Shown here piece after piece: positions 9,207 to 19,224 of a stretch of 64,000 nt of DNA (position 1 is its first letter; every line of letters starts with the position of its first letter). The DNA is from JANQPX01 sp965222015 (GTDB lineage: Bacteria > Pseudomonadota > Alphaproteobacteria > Geminicoccales > Geminicoccaceae), in NCBI GenBank assembly GCA_965222015.1, contig CBDCTL010000022.1, positions 310,001-374,000 of the forward strand. Reading direction: 5' to 3'. Position numbers and translations under genes: made by a program. A model generated the notes under the pieces. That model made no database searches. It was not told where the DNA came from and was given only the letters and a program-made list of their open reading frames with translations.

Positions 9207-9743
9207 TTGGGAGCTGCCATCGGCCTGGCGCGATCGATCCATCTGGTGTCGGCCTTCTGGACCCTCGGCCTCGCCGTTCTGATCTTTCTGGACGTCGCCG
9301 GCCGCTCCTTTCTCGCCAGTCCGATCCCGGGCACCAAGGAAATCATCCAGAACTCGGTGGTGGCGATCACCTTTCTGCAGCTGCCGCTCGCCATCTATAC
9401 GGGCTCGATGCTGCGCACCTCGATTTTTTCGGACTCCGTGCCGCCTTCGATCCGGCGTCTGCTGCGCACGCTGACGGCGCTCCTGGGCGTCGCGTTCTTC
9501 ATCGGAGTCGTCCTGAGCACCTGGCCTTCCTTCCTCGATGCCTGGCGCATCGGCGAATATGAGGGCGAGGGCGCCCTTCGCGTGCCCACCTGGCCGGTGC
9601 GCGGCCTCGTTCTGGCGATGTCGATGTTCGGCGCGGTCGCCTATCTCATGATGATTCTCTTTGATTGGCAGGGCCGGCTGATCGACGAGCAGGCGGCGCC
9701 TGACGCTCAGGCCGCGCCTGACGCCCAGGGCGGCGAGCGCTGA
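9207..9743 (+). CDS. TRAP transporter small permease (DctQ family)
   Basis: Small membrane subunit of the TRAP transporter, about 178 residues with four predicted transmembrane segments (starting near residues 12, 48, 88 and 130). Typical DctQ features are the FLDVAGR motif in helix 1 and the GTKEIIQNSVVAITFLQLPL stretch. The TTG start at 9207 is supported by GGGGAGGAGGG just upstream. The C-terminal tail contains an 18-base in-frame duplication giving QAAPDAQAAPDAQ. It overlaps the start of the large permease gene by one base (9743), consistent with translational coupling. Confidence 0.85.
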   Translation: MGAAIGLARSIHLVSAFWTLGLAVLIFLDVAGRSFLASPIPGTKEIIQNSVVAITFLQLPLAIYTGSMLRTSIFSDSVPPSIRRLLRTLTALLGVAFFIGVVLSTWPSFLDAWRIGEYEGEGALRVPTWPVRGLVLAMSMFGAVAYLMMILFDWQGRLIDEQAAPDAQAAPDAQGGER

Positions 9744-11063
9744 TGGGCGGCGATATCGCGCTCTACATGCTGGCGCTGCTGATCGTCCTGATTCTCCTGG
9801 GCGTGCATATCGGCGTGTCGCTCGCGATCTGCAGTGCGCTCGGCGTCTGGCTGATGCTCGGCAGCATGGAGGCCGCGCTCGCCATTCTCGGCAACACGGC
9901 CTACGAGGCGGTGCGCAAGGATGTGTTCGCGGTGATCCCGCTGTTCGTGCTGATGGGCGACGTCATTTCGCGTTCGGGAGCGGCGGGCGATCTCTATCGG
10001 ATCTGCGATCGTGCGCTGAAGCGCCTGCCCGGGCGCCTGGCGATCGCGACCATCGCCGGCAATACGGTGTTCGCCGCGGTCACCGGCGTCTCGATCGCGG
10101 CCGCCGCCGCGTTCTCGCGCATCGCCTATCCCGAGATGAAGCGCCTCGGCTACCGGCAGACCTTCGCGCTCGGCGCTGTCGCCGGCTCCGCCTGCCTCGG
10201 CATGCTGATCCCGCCCTCCATCCTTCTGATCGTCTGGGCGATTCTGACCGAGATGAGCGTCGGCGCTCTCTTCATCGCAGGCTTGCTGCCGGGCCTTCTG
10301 CTCGCCCTCCTGTTCGCGACCTATGTCGTCATCTCGGCCAGCGAGCAATCCCGAGATCGCGCCCGCCTCGGATCAGGCGCTGGTGGACATGACACAAGAG
10401 GAATTACGCTCGGAACTCACCGGCGGGCTCGGCATCCTGTTTCTCATTCTCTTGGTGATCGGCGGCATCTGGGGCGGCCTTTTCACGCCGACCGAGGCGG
10501 CGGGCTTCGGCGCGCTGGGGGCGCTCCTGATCGGCGTGATCAAGGGCATGCGCGGCAGGGAGATCGTCGAGGCGATCTTTCAGGCCGGGAAAACGACGGC
10601 CCCGATCATGTTCCTCCTGATCACCGCGCAGATGTATTCACGTCTCCTGGCGTTGGGCGGTGCGGTCAACTACATCAAGGCTCTTTTTCTGGGGCTCGGC
10701 GTCGATCCGTTCGTCATCGTCGCGCTGATGGTGGTGATCTGGATCATCCTCGGCATGCTGATCGATTCGGTGTCGATCATCCTTCTGACCGTGCCGATCT
10801 TCGCGCCGATCGCACTCGCCCTCGGCCTCGATCCGCTTGCCTTTGCGATCTTCGGCATTCTCGTGATCGAGGCCGGGCTTCTGACGCCCCCCTTCGGACT
10901 TCTGGTCTACACGGTCAAAGGCTCGGTCACGGACCCGACGGCGACGCTTGCCCAGATCTTCAGGGGCTCGGTGCCCTATTTCCTGCTGATCCTGCTCGCC
11001 GCCTTCATCGTGCTTCTGATGCCCTGGCTTGCCAGCTGGCTGCCGGGCTTCATGTTCAGGTAG
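9743..11063 (+). pseudogene. TRAP transporter large permease (DctM family), frameshifted
   Basis: Large membrane subunit of the TRAP transporter, expected to be about 430 residues with 12 or more helices. The first part (9743 to about 10345) reads as DctM, including IPLFVLMGD, AAVTGVSIAAAAAFSR and GMLIPPSILLIVWA. The second part, from about 10345 to TAG 11061-11063, continues as DctM in another frame (GGIWGGLFTPTEAAGFGALG, LLTPPFGLLVY). The frames join if one base is removed near 10340-10350 (around gccagcgagcaatccc). Both halves are well conserved, so this is a recent single-base insertion or an assembly error. If real, the transporter is inactive unless the ribosome shifts frame. Confidence 0.85.
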
Positions 11064-11111
11064 TGGCAGGACCACCGCCTTGATGAAGGCCCCGTGCCTG
11101 ATGGGAGGTTC

Positions 11112-12203
11112 ATGATGCAGCTCGGATTTTTCACCATGCCGATCCATCCGGTCGGGCGCGACTGGCGGGAGACGCTGGCCGAGGATCGGGAAGCCTTTCT
11201 GCTGGCCGAGGAACTCGGCTTCGTCGAGGCCTATGTCGGCGAGCATTTCACCGATCTCGCCGAGACCATCACCTCGGCCGCGATGTTTCTCGCCTGGATC
11301 GGCAAGGAGACCAGCCGGATGCGTCTCGGCACCGGCACGGTCAACATGCCGAACAATCACCCGGCCATGGTCGCCTCCCATATCGCGATGCTGGATCACA
11401 TGCTGGACGGAAGGCTGAATTTCGGCATCAGCCCAGGCGGCCTGATGTCGGACGCCGAGTGCTTCGGCAACTACGAAAAGAACCGAAACGAGATGCTGGT
11501 CGAGGCGATCGACACGGTCCTCCAGATCTGGGAAAGCGAGGCGCCCTACAATATCGAGGGCAAATATTGGAGCGTCACGACCGAGAAGACGATGATCCCC
11601 GAGGTCGGCCAGGGCACGATTCTGAAGCCGCTGCAGCGACCGCATCCGCCGATCATCGTGACCGCGGTCGCCCCCTTCTCGAAGGGTGTCACCGAAGCGG
11701 CGGCGCGCGGCTGGGACCCGATCTCCGCGAACTTTCTGCAGCCGCAATGGGTCAAGACCCACTGGCCGAAATATGTGGAGGGCTGCGAGCGCGCAGGCCG
11801 ACCCGTCGACCCGGCCAACTGGCGGGTGGCGAAATCGATCTTCGTCGCCGACGACCTCGAGACCGCGAAGCGCTACGTCATGGACCCCGACGGCCCCTAT
11901 TTTCTCTACTACTTCCAGCTCGTCACCAAGCTGAAGCGATTCGGCCGCGCGGTCGCCTTCAAGAAGGATCCGGACATGCCGGACGAGGATCTGACCATCG
12001 AGCAGGTGCTGGACGATCTCGTCATCTGGGGCACGCCGGACAAGGTCGCGGACGACCTGCTCGCCTTTCGGGACGAGGTCGGCGATTTCGGCACGCTTCT
12101 CTATGCCGGCAAGGACTGGCGCGACCGCGATCTCGGCCGCCGCTCCATGATCCTGCTCGCCGAACAGGTGCTGCCCAGGGTCAACGACACCCTTTCATCG
12201 TAA
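11112..12203 (+). CDS. LLM-class flavin-dependent oxidoreductase (bacterial luciferase-like)
   Basis: FMN-dependent monooxygenase of the luciferase-like TIM-barrel family, which oxidises small organic compounds using reduced flavin from a partner reductase. Family features visible are MQLGFFTMPIHP at the N-terminus, YVGEHF near residue 45, MRLGTGTVNMPNNHPAM, LDGRLNFGISPGG and the C-terminal WGTPDKVADDLLAF. About 363 residues is normal for the group. ATG 11112 (with a second ATG at 11115) follows GGGAGG. It lies 48 bases after the TRAP permease on the same strand and probably acts on the imported compound. Substrate unknown. Confidence 0.85.
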   Translation: MMQLGFFTMPIHPVGRDWRETLAEDREAFLLAEELGFVEAYVGEHFTDLAETITSAAMFLAWIGKETSRMRLGTGTVNMPNNHPAMVASHIAMLDHMLDGRLNFGISPGGLMSDAECFGNYEKNRNEMLVEAIDTVLQIWESEAPYNIEGKYWSVTTEKTMIPEVGQGTILKPLQRPHPPIIVTAVAPFSKGVTEAAARGWDPISANFLQPQWVKTHWPKYVEGCERAGRPVDPANWRVAKSIFVADDLETAKRYVMDPDGPYFLYYFQLVTKLKRFGRAVAFKKDPDMPDEDLTIEQVLDDLVIWGTPDKVADDLLAFRDEVGDFGTLLYAGKDWRDRDLGRRSMILLAEQVLPRVNDTLSS

Positions 12204-12281
12204 CCCCCATCGGTCCCCAAACCTGGCCGCATACCGCCGAGCCAGCCACCGACGGTCCGAGTCGATGAGGTGGCCACGCCA

Positions 12282-13400
12282 CTAATGCTGGCTCTCGGCG
12301 TAGTGGCGGGCGAGGACGTCGCCGCCGAAGTCGTTGGCGAGGTCGCGCCAGACGGCGTGGATGTGGTTGGCGTCGCGCTGGGTGTTGTCATATTCGATGA
12401 ACAGGCGCTCGCCCTGGATGCGGTAATAATGGGGCTGGTGGCGCTCGTTGCCGCCGGCCCAGGCGAAGGTGATTTTCTCGAACTCGTTTTCGACCATCGC
12501 TTTTTGCCGATCGGCGAGCGTGTCGGGCAGGCGGTCGAGATAGCAGGCGATCAGCGTGCGCAGAATGTCGAGCTGGCCCGTATTCATGTCCGACGTCCCG
12601 ATGCCCTTCGGCTTTCGGGTGAAGCTCAGGCGCTCCAGATGATCGCCCTCCAGGCCAAGTTTTTGTTCCGCACCGCTCTGCATGCCCGCGACCAGCTTTC
12701 CGAGGTCGCCTTCGAAGCGGCCGCGCCAGAGATCGCCGATCGGCAAGGGATGATCGCCCTCGGTCATCGAAGACCGATTGGCGCTCACCAGATCGACAGG
12801 TGCGATTGCCGAGATCAGCGCTTTTGTTCGCTGCTCCTCGCCCAGGTCGCGGAAAAGCTCGCGACCGAGGTCCTCGGCTGCGGCGAGCGGGCGGTGCAGA
12901 TGGGGGCCGAGAAGCGGGCTGTCGGCGGGATCGGCGCCGAAGAAGTTGGGGGTCATCGCCACGATCTCGCCGTCGACGATCAGGTAATGCAGCGAGACGT
13001 GATGGCCGCCGAAACGCCAGGCCCAGACGCCGCCGGAACCGGGTGTTCCAAAGAGCGTCATGAAATAGAGGAGGGGATCCCGTCCCCGCTCGCGCCCGAA
13101 ATCGACGCGCCAGCCTTCGAGCTCGTCCAGGATGTTTTCGAGCCCCATGATCGCCGCGGCGGTCACATAGCCCGCGCGGGAAAGGCCCGATGCAACCAGT
13201 CTATGCACCAGGCGATGCTGGGTCGCGGTCATCGCGGCGAGCGGCAGGCCGCCATGGTCGGTCGGCGTGTAGAACCAGAGTTTTCGTTCCTCGTCGTCCG
13301 GGAAGGGGCGGCAGGCGATGTCCGTCTGGGACGGGTCGAGCGCATCGATCAGCCGCGAGGCGGCCTCGATCATCCTGGTCGCGACGATGTCCTTCGCCAT
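12282..13400 (-). CDS. DUF3500 domain protein
   Basis: The protein of 372 residues matches the DUF3500 family, whose biochemical role is not established. Hallmarks are the conserved core FGTPGSGGVWAWRFGGHH followed by VSLHYLIVDGEIV and TPNFFGADPA, and the C-terminal segment with HYYRIQGERLFIEYDNTQ. No signal peptide or membrane segment is evident. It is the last gene of a minus-strand group that begins with the sulfatase. DUF3500 genes often sit in catabolic neighbourhoods, which fits here, but I cannot assign a reaction. Confidence 0.8.
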   Translation of the reverse strand: MAKDIVATRMIEAASRLIDALDPSQTDIACRPFPDDEERKLWFYTPTDHGGLPLAAMTATQHRLVHRLVASGLSRAGYVTAAAIMGLENILDELEGWRVDFGRERGRDPLLYFMTLFGTPGSGGVWAWRFGGHHVSLHYLIVDGEIVAMTPNFFGADPADSPLLGPHLHRPLAAAEDLGRELFRDLGEEQRTKALISAIAPVDLVSANRSSMTEGDHPLPIGDLWRGRFEGDLGKLVAGMQSGAEQKLGLEGDHLERLSFTRKPKGIGTSDMNTGQLDILRTLIACYLDRLPDTLADRQKAMVENEFEKITFAWAGGNERHQPHYYRIQGERLFIEYDNTQRDANHIHAVWRDLANDFGGDVLARHYAESQH

Positions 13401-13438
13401 GGCCGATCAGTCTCCTGTCGGATCAGTCACTTATCAGC

Positions 13439-14617
13439 TCACTCTCCGGGGCCGCGCAGTCCGAGCATCAGATCGGGATCGCCGGGCGTCCAGCTGTTCT
13501 CGAACTGGGAGCGCCGGCCCATCGCCCGCGTTCGCTCGACAAGATTTTTTCCAAGCTCGATCTGGCCCGCTTCCCACCGCTCGAGGGCTTGTTCGACATC
13601 GTCGGCTTTCGACAGGGCTTCCACCAGCGCCCAGCCATCCTCGGCCGCCTTGGCGGTGCCGGCGCCAGCATGGGGCCTGGCGACGAAGGCGGCGTCGCCC
13701 AGAAGGCAGACGCGCCCGAACGCCATGCGCTCGATCGTCGATGTCGTAGATCACCTGCAGAAACAGCTCGGGCGTGGCGCGAGAATGACCTCGGCGAAGT
13801 CGTCGGGCAGACGGGCGCGCGCCGCGGCGCGGATGTCCTCCTGATGCACGTCCGCGACTTTGCCTGGCGGCAGCGACACGGCGCGGCGCTGGCCGTCGCG
13901 ATCGGTCATGAGGTGATCGAGATCGCCGTCTTCGAGATAGTTGCGATACCAGACGACATTGATCAGCCGCTCGCCCTTCGCGACCGAGCCGTCCATGCCG
14001 GGAATCGGGTAGGCGAGGACCTGGCCGTTCGCGGGGAGATGAAAAGTCATGGCTTCCCCAAGCCTCGCCGCCAGGTCGGATTCGAGGTCACTTTCCGGCA
14101 GGATGCCGCGCCAGGCGACGTAGCCGGCATATCGGGCGTTCGCCCCGGGCTGCAGCTTTTTTCGAGCGAGCGAACCGACGCCGTCCGCGCAGATCAGGAG
14201 ATCGGCCTCGAACAGACCGTCGTCCGCAAAGCGCACCTCCACCCCGTCACCCCTCTCCGCCCAGCCGGTCATCTCGCGGCCGAGCTGGTAGCGGCGACGG
14301 TCGAACGACGCCAGAAGCAGGCGATAGATCGTGGTCCAGGAGCTGAAGCGGTACTCATGTCGCTGCTCGTGAATGACCTCATTGCCGCGGCCGAGAAAGC
14401 GGATGGCACCGGTCCTGATGGTGAATTCGTCGATCGGAATGCCCAGACGTTCGGTCAGATAGCGCGAGGTCGCTTCGAGGCAGACGATGCCGGCGCCGCG
14501 ATCCTTGAGCTCGATCGGCGAGCGCTCGAACAGGGTGACGTCATGGCCGGCATCACGCAGCAGGCAGGCCGCGGTCAGTCCGCCGATGGAGCCTCCCGCT
14601 ATGGCAATTCTCGCCAT
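13439..14617 (-). pseudogene. FAD-dependent aromatic-hydroxylase-type monooxygenase, disrupted
   Basis: Class A flavin monooxygenase (FAD/NAD(P)H aromatic hydroxylase family). The N-terminus has the dinucleotide motif ARIAIAGGSIGGLTAA, the middle has the FAD/NADPH contact region LLICADGVGS, and the C-terminal part has GRVCLLGDAAFVARPHAGAG, the GD motif that binds FAD. A stop codon (13751-13753) separates the parts in the main frame. Reading about 40 bases between 13735 and 13775 in another frame restores PELFLQVIYDID and links both halves, so there are two compensating one-base indels rather than one stop. ATG 14615-14617 begins the protein. Either a degenerating gene or local sequence errors. 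Confidence 0.8.
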
Positions 14618-14645
14618 CTGAACGTCGACGCCGATCGCGCCCGGG

Positions 14646-15167
14646 TCAGGGCTGGCCGAAGGTGGCGATGCGGTCGACCCGGCATTCGAACAGCACACGG
14701 CGCTCAATGATCGACGGATCGCGCAGGGCATATTCGTCGCCCTCGCCGATATATTTCTTCCAGATGCGGTTGAGCTGCTCGGTGACGCGCTGGCCTTCGA
14801 CCGGATCGTCCTCGCTGATCTCCCGCTCGACGGTCACCTTGATGCTCATCCAGTGATACATGTTCTCGGGATTGATCAGCAGGAGCGTCATCTCGGGCGT
14901 CTTCCGGATCCAAGCGGTCTTCTTCCGGTGCTCGGCGACGTTCACCAGCACCTTGTCGCCCTCGTAGTCGAACCACATCGGCGTGAGGTTCGGCCGGCCG
15001 TCGCCGCCCATGACCGCCATGATCACCGGAATCGGCTTGTCCATAAGCTGCTTGTAGGTCTCGTCGAGGTCGCCGATGCCGTCGACCTTGTAGCGTTCGC
15101 CGACGCTGAACTGATTGGCCTGCAGGCCGCCCGCGACATCCAGAAATTTCGCGACGGTGACGGACAT
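14646..15167 (-). CDS. PPOX-class flavin-binding split-barrel protein
   Basis: Member of the pyridoxamine 5'-phosphate oxidase-like split-barrel family, which bind FMN, F420 or haem. Typical segments are KPIPVIMAVMGGDGRP, LTPMWFDYEGDKVLVNVAEH and RKTAWIRKTPEMTLLLINPE, followed by a hydrophobic beta strand and a charged C-terminus. Length 173 residues. ATG 15165-15167 is preceded by GGGGAGGG. The gene lies between the sulfatase and the flavin monooxygenase and could supply reduced flavin or reduce a ring, but the family is too broad for a firm role. Confidence 0.75.
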   Translation of the reverse strand: MSVTVAKFLDVAGGLQANQFSVGERYKVDGIGDLDETYKQLMDKPIPVIMAVMGGDGRPNLTPMWFDYEGDKVLVNVAEHRKKTAWIRKTPEMTLLLINPENMYHWMSIKVTVEREISEDDPVEGQRVTEQLNRIWKKYIGEGDEYALRDPSIIERRVLFECRVDRIATFGQP

Positions 15168-15271
15168 GAGCGAAAGCCCTCCCCGAAGTTTCATTGATCC
15201 TTTCGAACGACAATCGTCGATCGATCGGTCGCCCGCGTCAAGCGACCCTTGGCGCTTGATCGTCGATGGGG

Positions 15272-16922
15272 TCAGCCCGGCCTGCCGCGGTATTTCGCCG
15301 TGAGATCGGGCGGCACTTCGCTGCCGTCATAGACGCCGAGGAGAATGCCGCGTCGGCGTGAGCGGCCGCGCATCGCCTCGATTTCCTGTTCGGATCGGGT
15401 GGTGCGCTGGGCGTGGCGGCGCGACCATCGGAAAAGCTTTTCGTACATCACGGCGCGCACGTCCTCGCGGGCCGGATCCGCGCCCAGATCCTCCAGCTCG
15501 TTCGGATCGTTCTCGAGATCGAACAGCATCGGGCGGCGGAAACCTTCCGCATGGATGAGTTTCCATCTGGTGTCGGCGACCATGAAGAGGACGGCGTCCC
15601 TGGGCTCGACGCCCAGCTTCGCGGCCATGGGCGTGACCGAATAATTATACTCGGAGATGACGAAATCCCGCCAGTCGGCAGGTAATCGGCCGCGCAGGAA
15701 AGGCAGAAGCGAGCGGCCTTCGATGATGTGGCCCGGCACCTCGCCGCCGGCGGCTTCGATGAAGGTGGCGGCGAGGTCGATGCTCTCGACCAGGGCGTCG
15801 GAGATCGTGCCGCGGGTCGCATCGGCCGCCTCGGAGGGATCGTAGACGATCAGCGGCACCTTGACGGACGGCGCGTGAAAAAGGTCCTTCTCGCCGAGCC
15901 AGTGGTCGCCGAGATAGTCGCCATGGTCGGAGGTCAGAACGATCATGGTGTCCTCCATCCGCCCGGTCTCCTCGAGCCAGCGGAACAGCACGCCCATCTG
16001 ATCGTCGCACTGCTTCACGAGCCCCATATAGGCGGGCACCACCTTGTCCCTGACCTCGTCCCGGGAAAACGCCTGGCCGATCGCGTTGCTCATGAAGGCT
16101 TGGTAGACGGGATGCGGGTTTTTCCGCTCCTTCTCGTCGCGCACCGCCGGCAGGACTTCGTTGTGGCCGTACATCGCGTGATAGGGCGCGGGCACGATAT
16201 AGGGCCAGTGCGGCTTGATGTAGGAGAGGTGGCAAAGCCAGGGCTTTTCGCCTGATTGCTTCATGAAGGCGATGCCGCGCCGCGTCATATAGGGGGTCTC
16301 GCTGTCCTCGTCTTTGATGTTGGCGGGCCTGTCCGCGTTCTTCATGAACCAGCCGGACGCCATCTCGCCGTCCTCGTCGACACCGGCATTGGCGAAGTCG
16401 TGCCAGGGATTTTCGGACGCATAGCCCTTCTGACGCAGATAGTCGTTGTAGGTTTCGGCGCCGCGCGGATCGTAGAGCCCGTCCGGCCCTTCGGCGCGAA
16501 GGCCGTCATCCCGCTCGAACACATCGAAGCCGCATTCGGCGACGCGCGCGCCGATCACGCTGTCCGGGCTAGAGCCCCAGCCTCGCCATGCCGGCCGCAT
16601 CGGCCCGCATGTGGGTCTTGCCGACAAGGAAGCAGTCCATGCCGAGCGGCCGCAGATGATCGCCGAGCGTCATCTCGCCGACCTTGAGCGGAAAGCCGTT
16701 CCAGGCGGCGCCGTGGGAGTGGACATAGCGCCCGGTGTAGAAGGACATGCGGGACGCGCCGCAGACGGGAGACTGCACATAGGCATTGGTGAACCGCACG
16801 CCCTTCGCCGCCAGTCGATCGATGTTCGGGGTCTCCAGGCTCGGATGGCCGCTGCAGCTCAGATAGTCGAAGCGGAGCTGGTCGAACATGATGAACAGGA
16901 TGTTCTTTGGGACTTTGGTCAT
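15272..16922 (-). pseudogene. Sulfatase/alkaline phosphatase-superfamily hydrolase, frameshifted
   Basis: Formylglycine-type sulfatase. The N-terminal part has the metal-binding start KNILFIMFDQLRFDYLS and the modification site PVCGASRMSFYTGRY, where Cys in C-x-A-x-R would become formylglycine. The remainder (from SPDSVIGARV) carries LTSDHGDYLGDHWLGEKDLF and the C-terminal FDLENDPNELEDLG typical of sulfatases. The two parts are in different frames: a TAG at about 16569-16571 interrupts the first, and removing one base (the T in ggctctagcc, minus strand) would join them as LGL-SPDSV. ATG 16920-16922 is the likely start. One recent single-base insertion or a sequencing error. Confidence 0.85.
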
Positions 16923-17326
16923 GGTCTTCGGATAACGATCCCGGTCCCCCGTTGCTGCCGACCGCACGCGGCGCCGATCGCCTTGGCAAGAGTCTTACAC
17001 AGCGAAACGTCGAGCGGCCAGCGGGTCCGGGCATGCCGAAGGGCAGGATCGCGGCAACGAACCTCGTGCGGATCGCCCTCTTCATGACGTGCCGCCACCG
17101 AACCGATCGGCATCATCAGTTGCCGGAACCGGCAGGTTCCCGGCCCATTCGTTACAAAAGAGTCGTATCCGCTCTCTCAGGCCGAGCGGACTCCAATTCG
17201 GCAGTGCTCATGCCCTTTGGTGACCCGGTTCGGCCCGCAAGCGTTGCAGCGGTGCCGGCAGGTATGAGCCTGAAGGCGACATATTGGCTTGAAAGGGCCC
17301 TTTTGTCATTCAGGCGGTTGTCGTGC
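16923..17326. other. Intergenic region of about 400 bases, no gene seen
   Basis: I see no convincing coding sequence here. It lies between the 5' end of the sulfatase gene and the 3' end of the LacI-type gene. Short self-complementary stretches are present, including one around 17112-17140 (gccggaaccggc) and AAAGGGCCCTTT near 17295, the latter followed by a few T. None is strong enough to call a terminator. Confidence 0.5.
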
Positions 17327-17553
17327 TTAAAGCCTGCGCTCGCCGACGATCCTGCCGTAGGGCGAGATCATCTCGACAGCAGGTGCGGTCCCGGGCGACC
17401 AGCGGACACTTGAGCCGGACCTGGTCGTTTTTGGGAGGTGCTTCGGCGAGCAGCCGGCGGGCGCACCAGGCGCCCATCTCGCGATGCGGGAGGAGGACGG
17501 TGGAGAGTGCCGGCGAGAGATGCTGGGCGACTTCCTGGTCGTCATAGCCGATC

Positions 17554-17592
17554 GGCGATGGTCTCGCCGATCACGGCGATGGTCTCGCCGAT
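17554..17592. repeat. Two 18-base copies separated by 3 bases, inside the lacI-type gene
   Basis: The 18-base sequence ggcgatggtctcgccgat occurs at 17554-17571 and again at 17575-17592. Removing 19 bases (17554-17572) restores the conserved LacI-family reading KTIGETIAVIGYDD, so this looks like a template-switch or slippage insertion that disrupts the gene. Confidence 0.75.
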
Positions 17593-18065
17593 GGTTTTGC
17601 CAAGCTCCTTCAGTGCCTCGTAGCAGCCGATCGCCATGAGATCGTTGGCGCAGAAGATGGCGTCGGGGCGGGTTTTGCCCGACATCATCCGAAGGGTCGC
17701 CTCGCGCCCGCCCGACGGCATGAAGTTGCCGGTCGCGACCAGCGCGGGGTCGAGCGGCAGGCCGGCTTTCTTGAGCGCGCGTTCATAGCCCTCCTGGCGC
17801 TGCGCGGACGCCTCCATCCAGCTTTCGCCGGCGATGAACGCGATTCTTTCGTGGCCGGCGTCGATCAAGGCACGGGTCGCGGTCTCGCCGCCGCGGCGCT
17901 CAGCGGGGACGATCGAGGGCAGTTTTCTCGCACCATCACAACAGTTGAGAAGAACGGCTCGGTGTCTCGCGAGTGCTTCCGGCAACTCGACCTTGCGCGT
18001 CAGGATCGAGCCGTAGATCACGCCCTGCACCCGATCGGCCGCCCATTTTCGCAGGATCGCGTTCT

Positions 18066-18139
18066 CATGGGCGCGGTTGCCGCCGGTCATCATCACCTCG
18101 ACCATGGGCGCGGTTGCCGCCGGTCATCATCACCTCGAC
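18066..18139. repeat. 37-base perfect tandem duplication inside the lacI-type gene
   Basis: The segment 18066-18102 is repeated exactly at 18103-18139. Because 37 is not a multiple of three, it shifts the reading frame of the LacI-type regulator; deleting one copy restores the protein. Confidence 0.9.
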
Positions 18140-18528
18140 CAGCACGTGCTTCTTCCAGGCCTCCTCCTGCGCTCCCTCGATCGAGATCGCGGCGAACGGG
18201 CTGGTCGCCACTTCGTCGAGCAGGAGGCCGATGGTGCCGTAGCCGACCGACTTCGGCGGCCGGCCTGCACTGCGCGGACGATAGCCGAGCGCCTCCACGG
18301 CATCGAGCACGCGTGCCCGCGTCTCGCCGCTGATGCGCATGTCCTCCATGCCGTTCAGCACGAAGGACACGGTCGATTGCGACACCCCGGCGCGCGAGGC
18401 GACGTCCTTCATGGTGACGCGCAAGGAACTGGATCGGCGGCGTTCGGTCATGGCTTCCAAAAAAAGCCCTCCAGCCTGCTAATAATTTTAGCGCAAGCCC
18501 TGACGGGGCTTCAGGGAGGTATCGGAGG

Positions 18529-19224
18529 ATGGCGCAATCCATCTCATCGGGCGGTCAGCTCGCAAAAACACGGACAACAGTGACAAAAAAACGGCTCAGC
18601 CAGACCCAGGCGGCTTTTCTGTTACTTCTGCCATTTCTCGCGGTCTACGCGCTGTTTCTGGTGTACCCGTTCTTCCGCGGGGTCTGGATCAGCCTGCATG
18701 ACTGGAACCTCCTGGAAGTCGCGTTCAACCCCGCGGCCAAGGAATTCGTCGGCGTACGCAATTACGAGCGCGTGATGTGGGGCCGCGGCATCGCCTGGGG
18801 CCCGCTGGTCAATCCGCTTCTGCAGATCCTCGGCCTGATCGCCGTCGGTCTCGCCATCTGGCTGGAACGCACCAAACGTATAAGCCTCCCAACCGCGATC
18901 GGCATCGGCTCGCCGCCCTCTTGCTTCTGATCCTCCCGGGCTTTCATCCCGAGGGTGAAGGTGCCCGCTGGTATGACCGACGCTTCTGGCCGACCGTCGG
19001 CAACACCCTGGTGTTCGTCGCCTTCGCCGTGCCCGCCGTCACCATCACCGCCCTCGTCCTCGCCGCAGCCCTGGTGCGCGAGACAAAGGCGATGTCCGTG
19101 CTGCGCACGCTCTCCTTCCAGCCGAACGAGGTGCTGGCACGGACGACGTCGAGCACGGCGCTCGGTCTCCTGCCGATCCCGTTCACAGCCCAGAACTATC
19201 TGGACCTGTTCACCTTCAGGCGGT
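18529..19224 (+). pseudogene. Remnant of carbohydrate ABC transporter permease gene(s)
   Basis: Begins at ATG 18529 with a cytoplasmic tail and first helix (AFLLLLPFLAVYALFLVYPF) typical of the MalF/UgpA-type permease, followed by WISLHDWNLL and a further helix. A missing base near 18905 shifts frame; the other frame continues LAALLLLILPGFHPEGEG and WPTVGNTLVFVAFAVPAV. After MSVLRTLSF the sequence PNEVLARTTSSTALGLLPIP with AQNYLDLFTF looks like the N-terminal periplasmic part of the second, MalG-type permease, not the rest of the first. This suggests an internal deletion that fused two neighbouring permease genes. Homology stops at about 19224. It lies divergent from the LacI-type gene. Confidence 0.7.

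Larger units (their letters stand above)
17327..18451 (-). pseudogene. LacI-family transcriptional regulator, broken by two short duplications and a frameshift
   Basis: Sugar-responsive repressor with an N-terminal helix-turn-helix (VTMKDVASRAGVSQSTVSFV) and a periplasmic-binding-protein-like core (DRVQGVIYGS, IAFIAGESWM, DAIFCANDLMAIGCYEAL, GYDDQEVAQHLSPALSTV). Three frame changes break it. A 37-base tandem duplication (18066-18102 repeated at 18103-18139) shifts frame after VLVEVMMTGGNRAH. A 19-base near-repeat insertion at about 17554-17572 shifts frame before the GYDD motif. A further one-base shift near 17395 is needed to reach the final TAA. Both insertions leave remainder 1 on division by 3. 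It is divergent from an ABC sugar permease remnant, its expected target. Probably inactive. Confidence 0.85.

Noticed and set aside
12270..13844. Plus-strand frame of 524 codons
   Set aside because: It lies opposite the DUF3500 gene and the tail of the flavin monooxygenase, both of which have clear homology; composition is that of a shadow frame.
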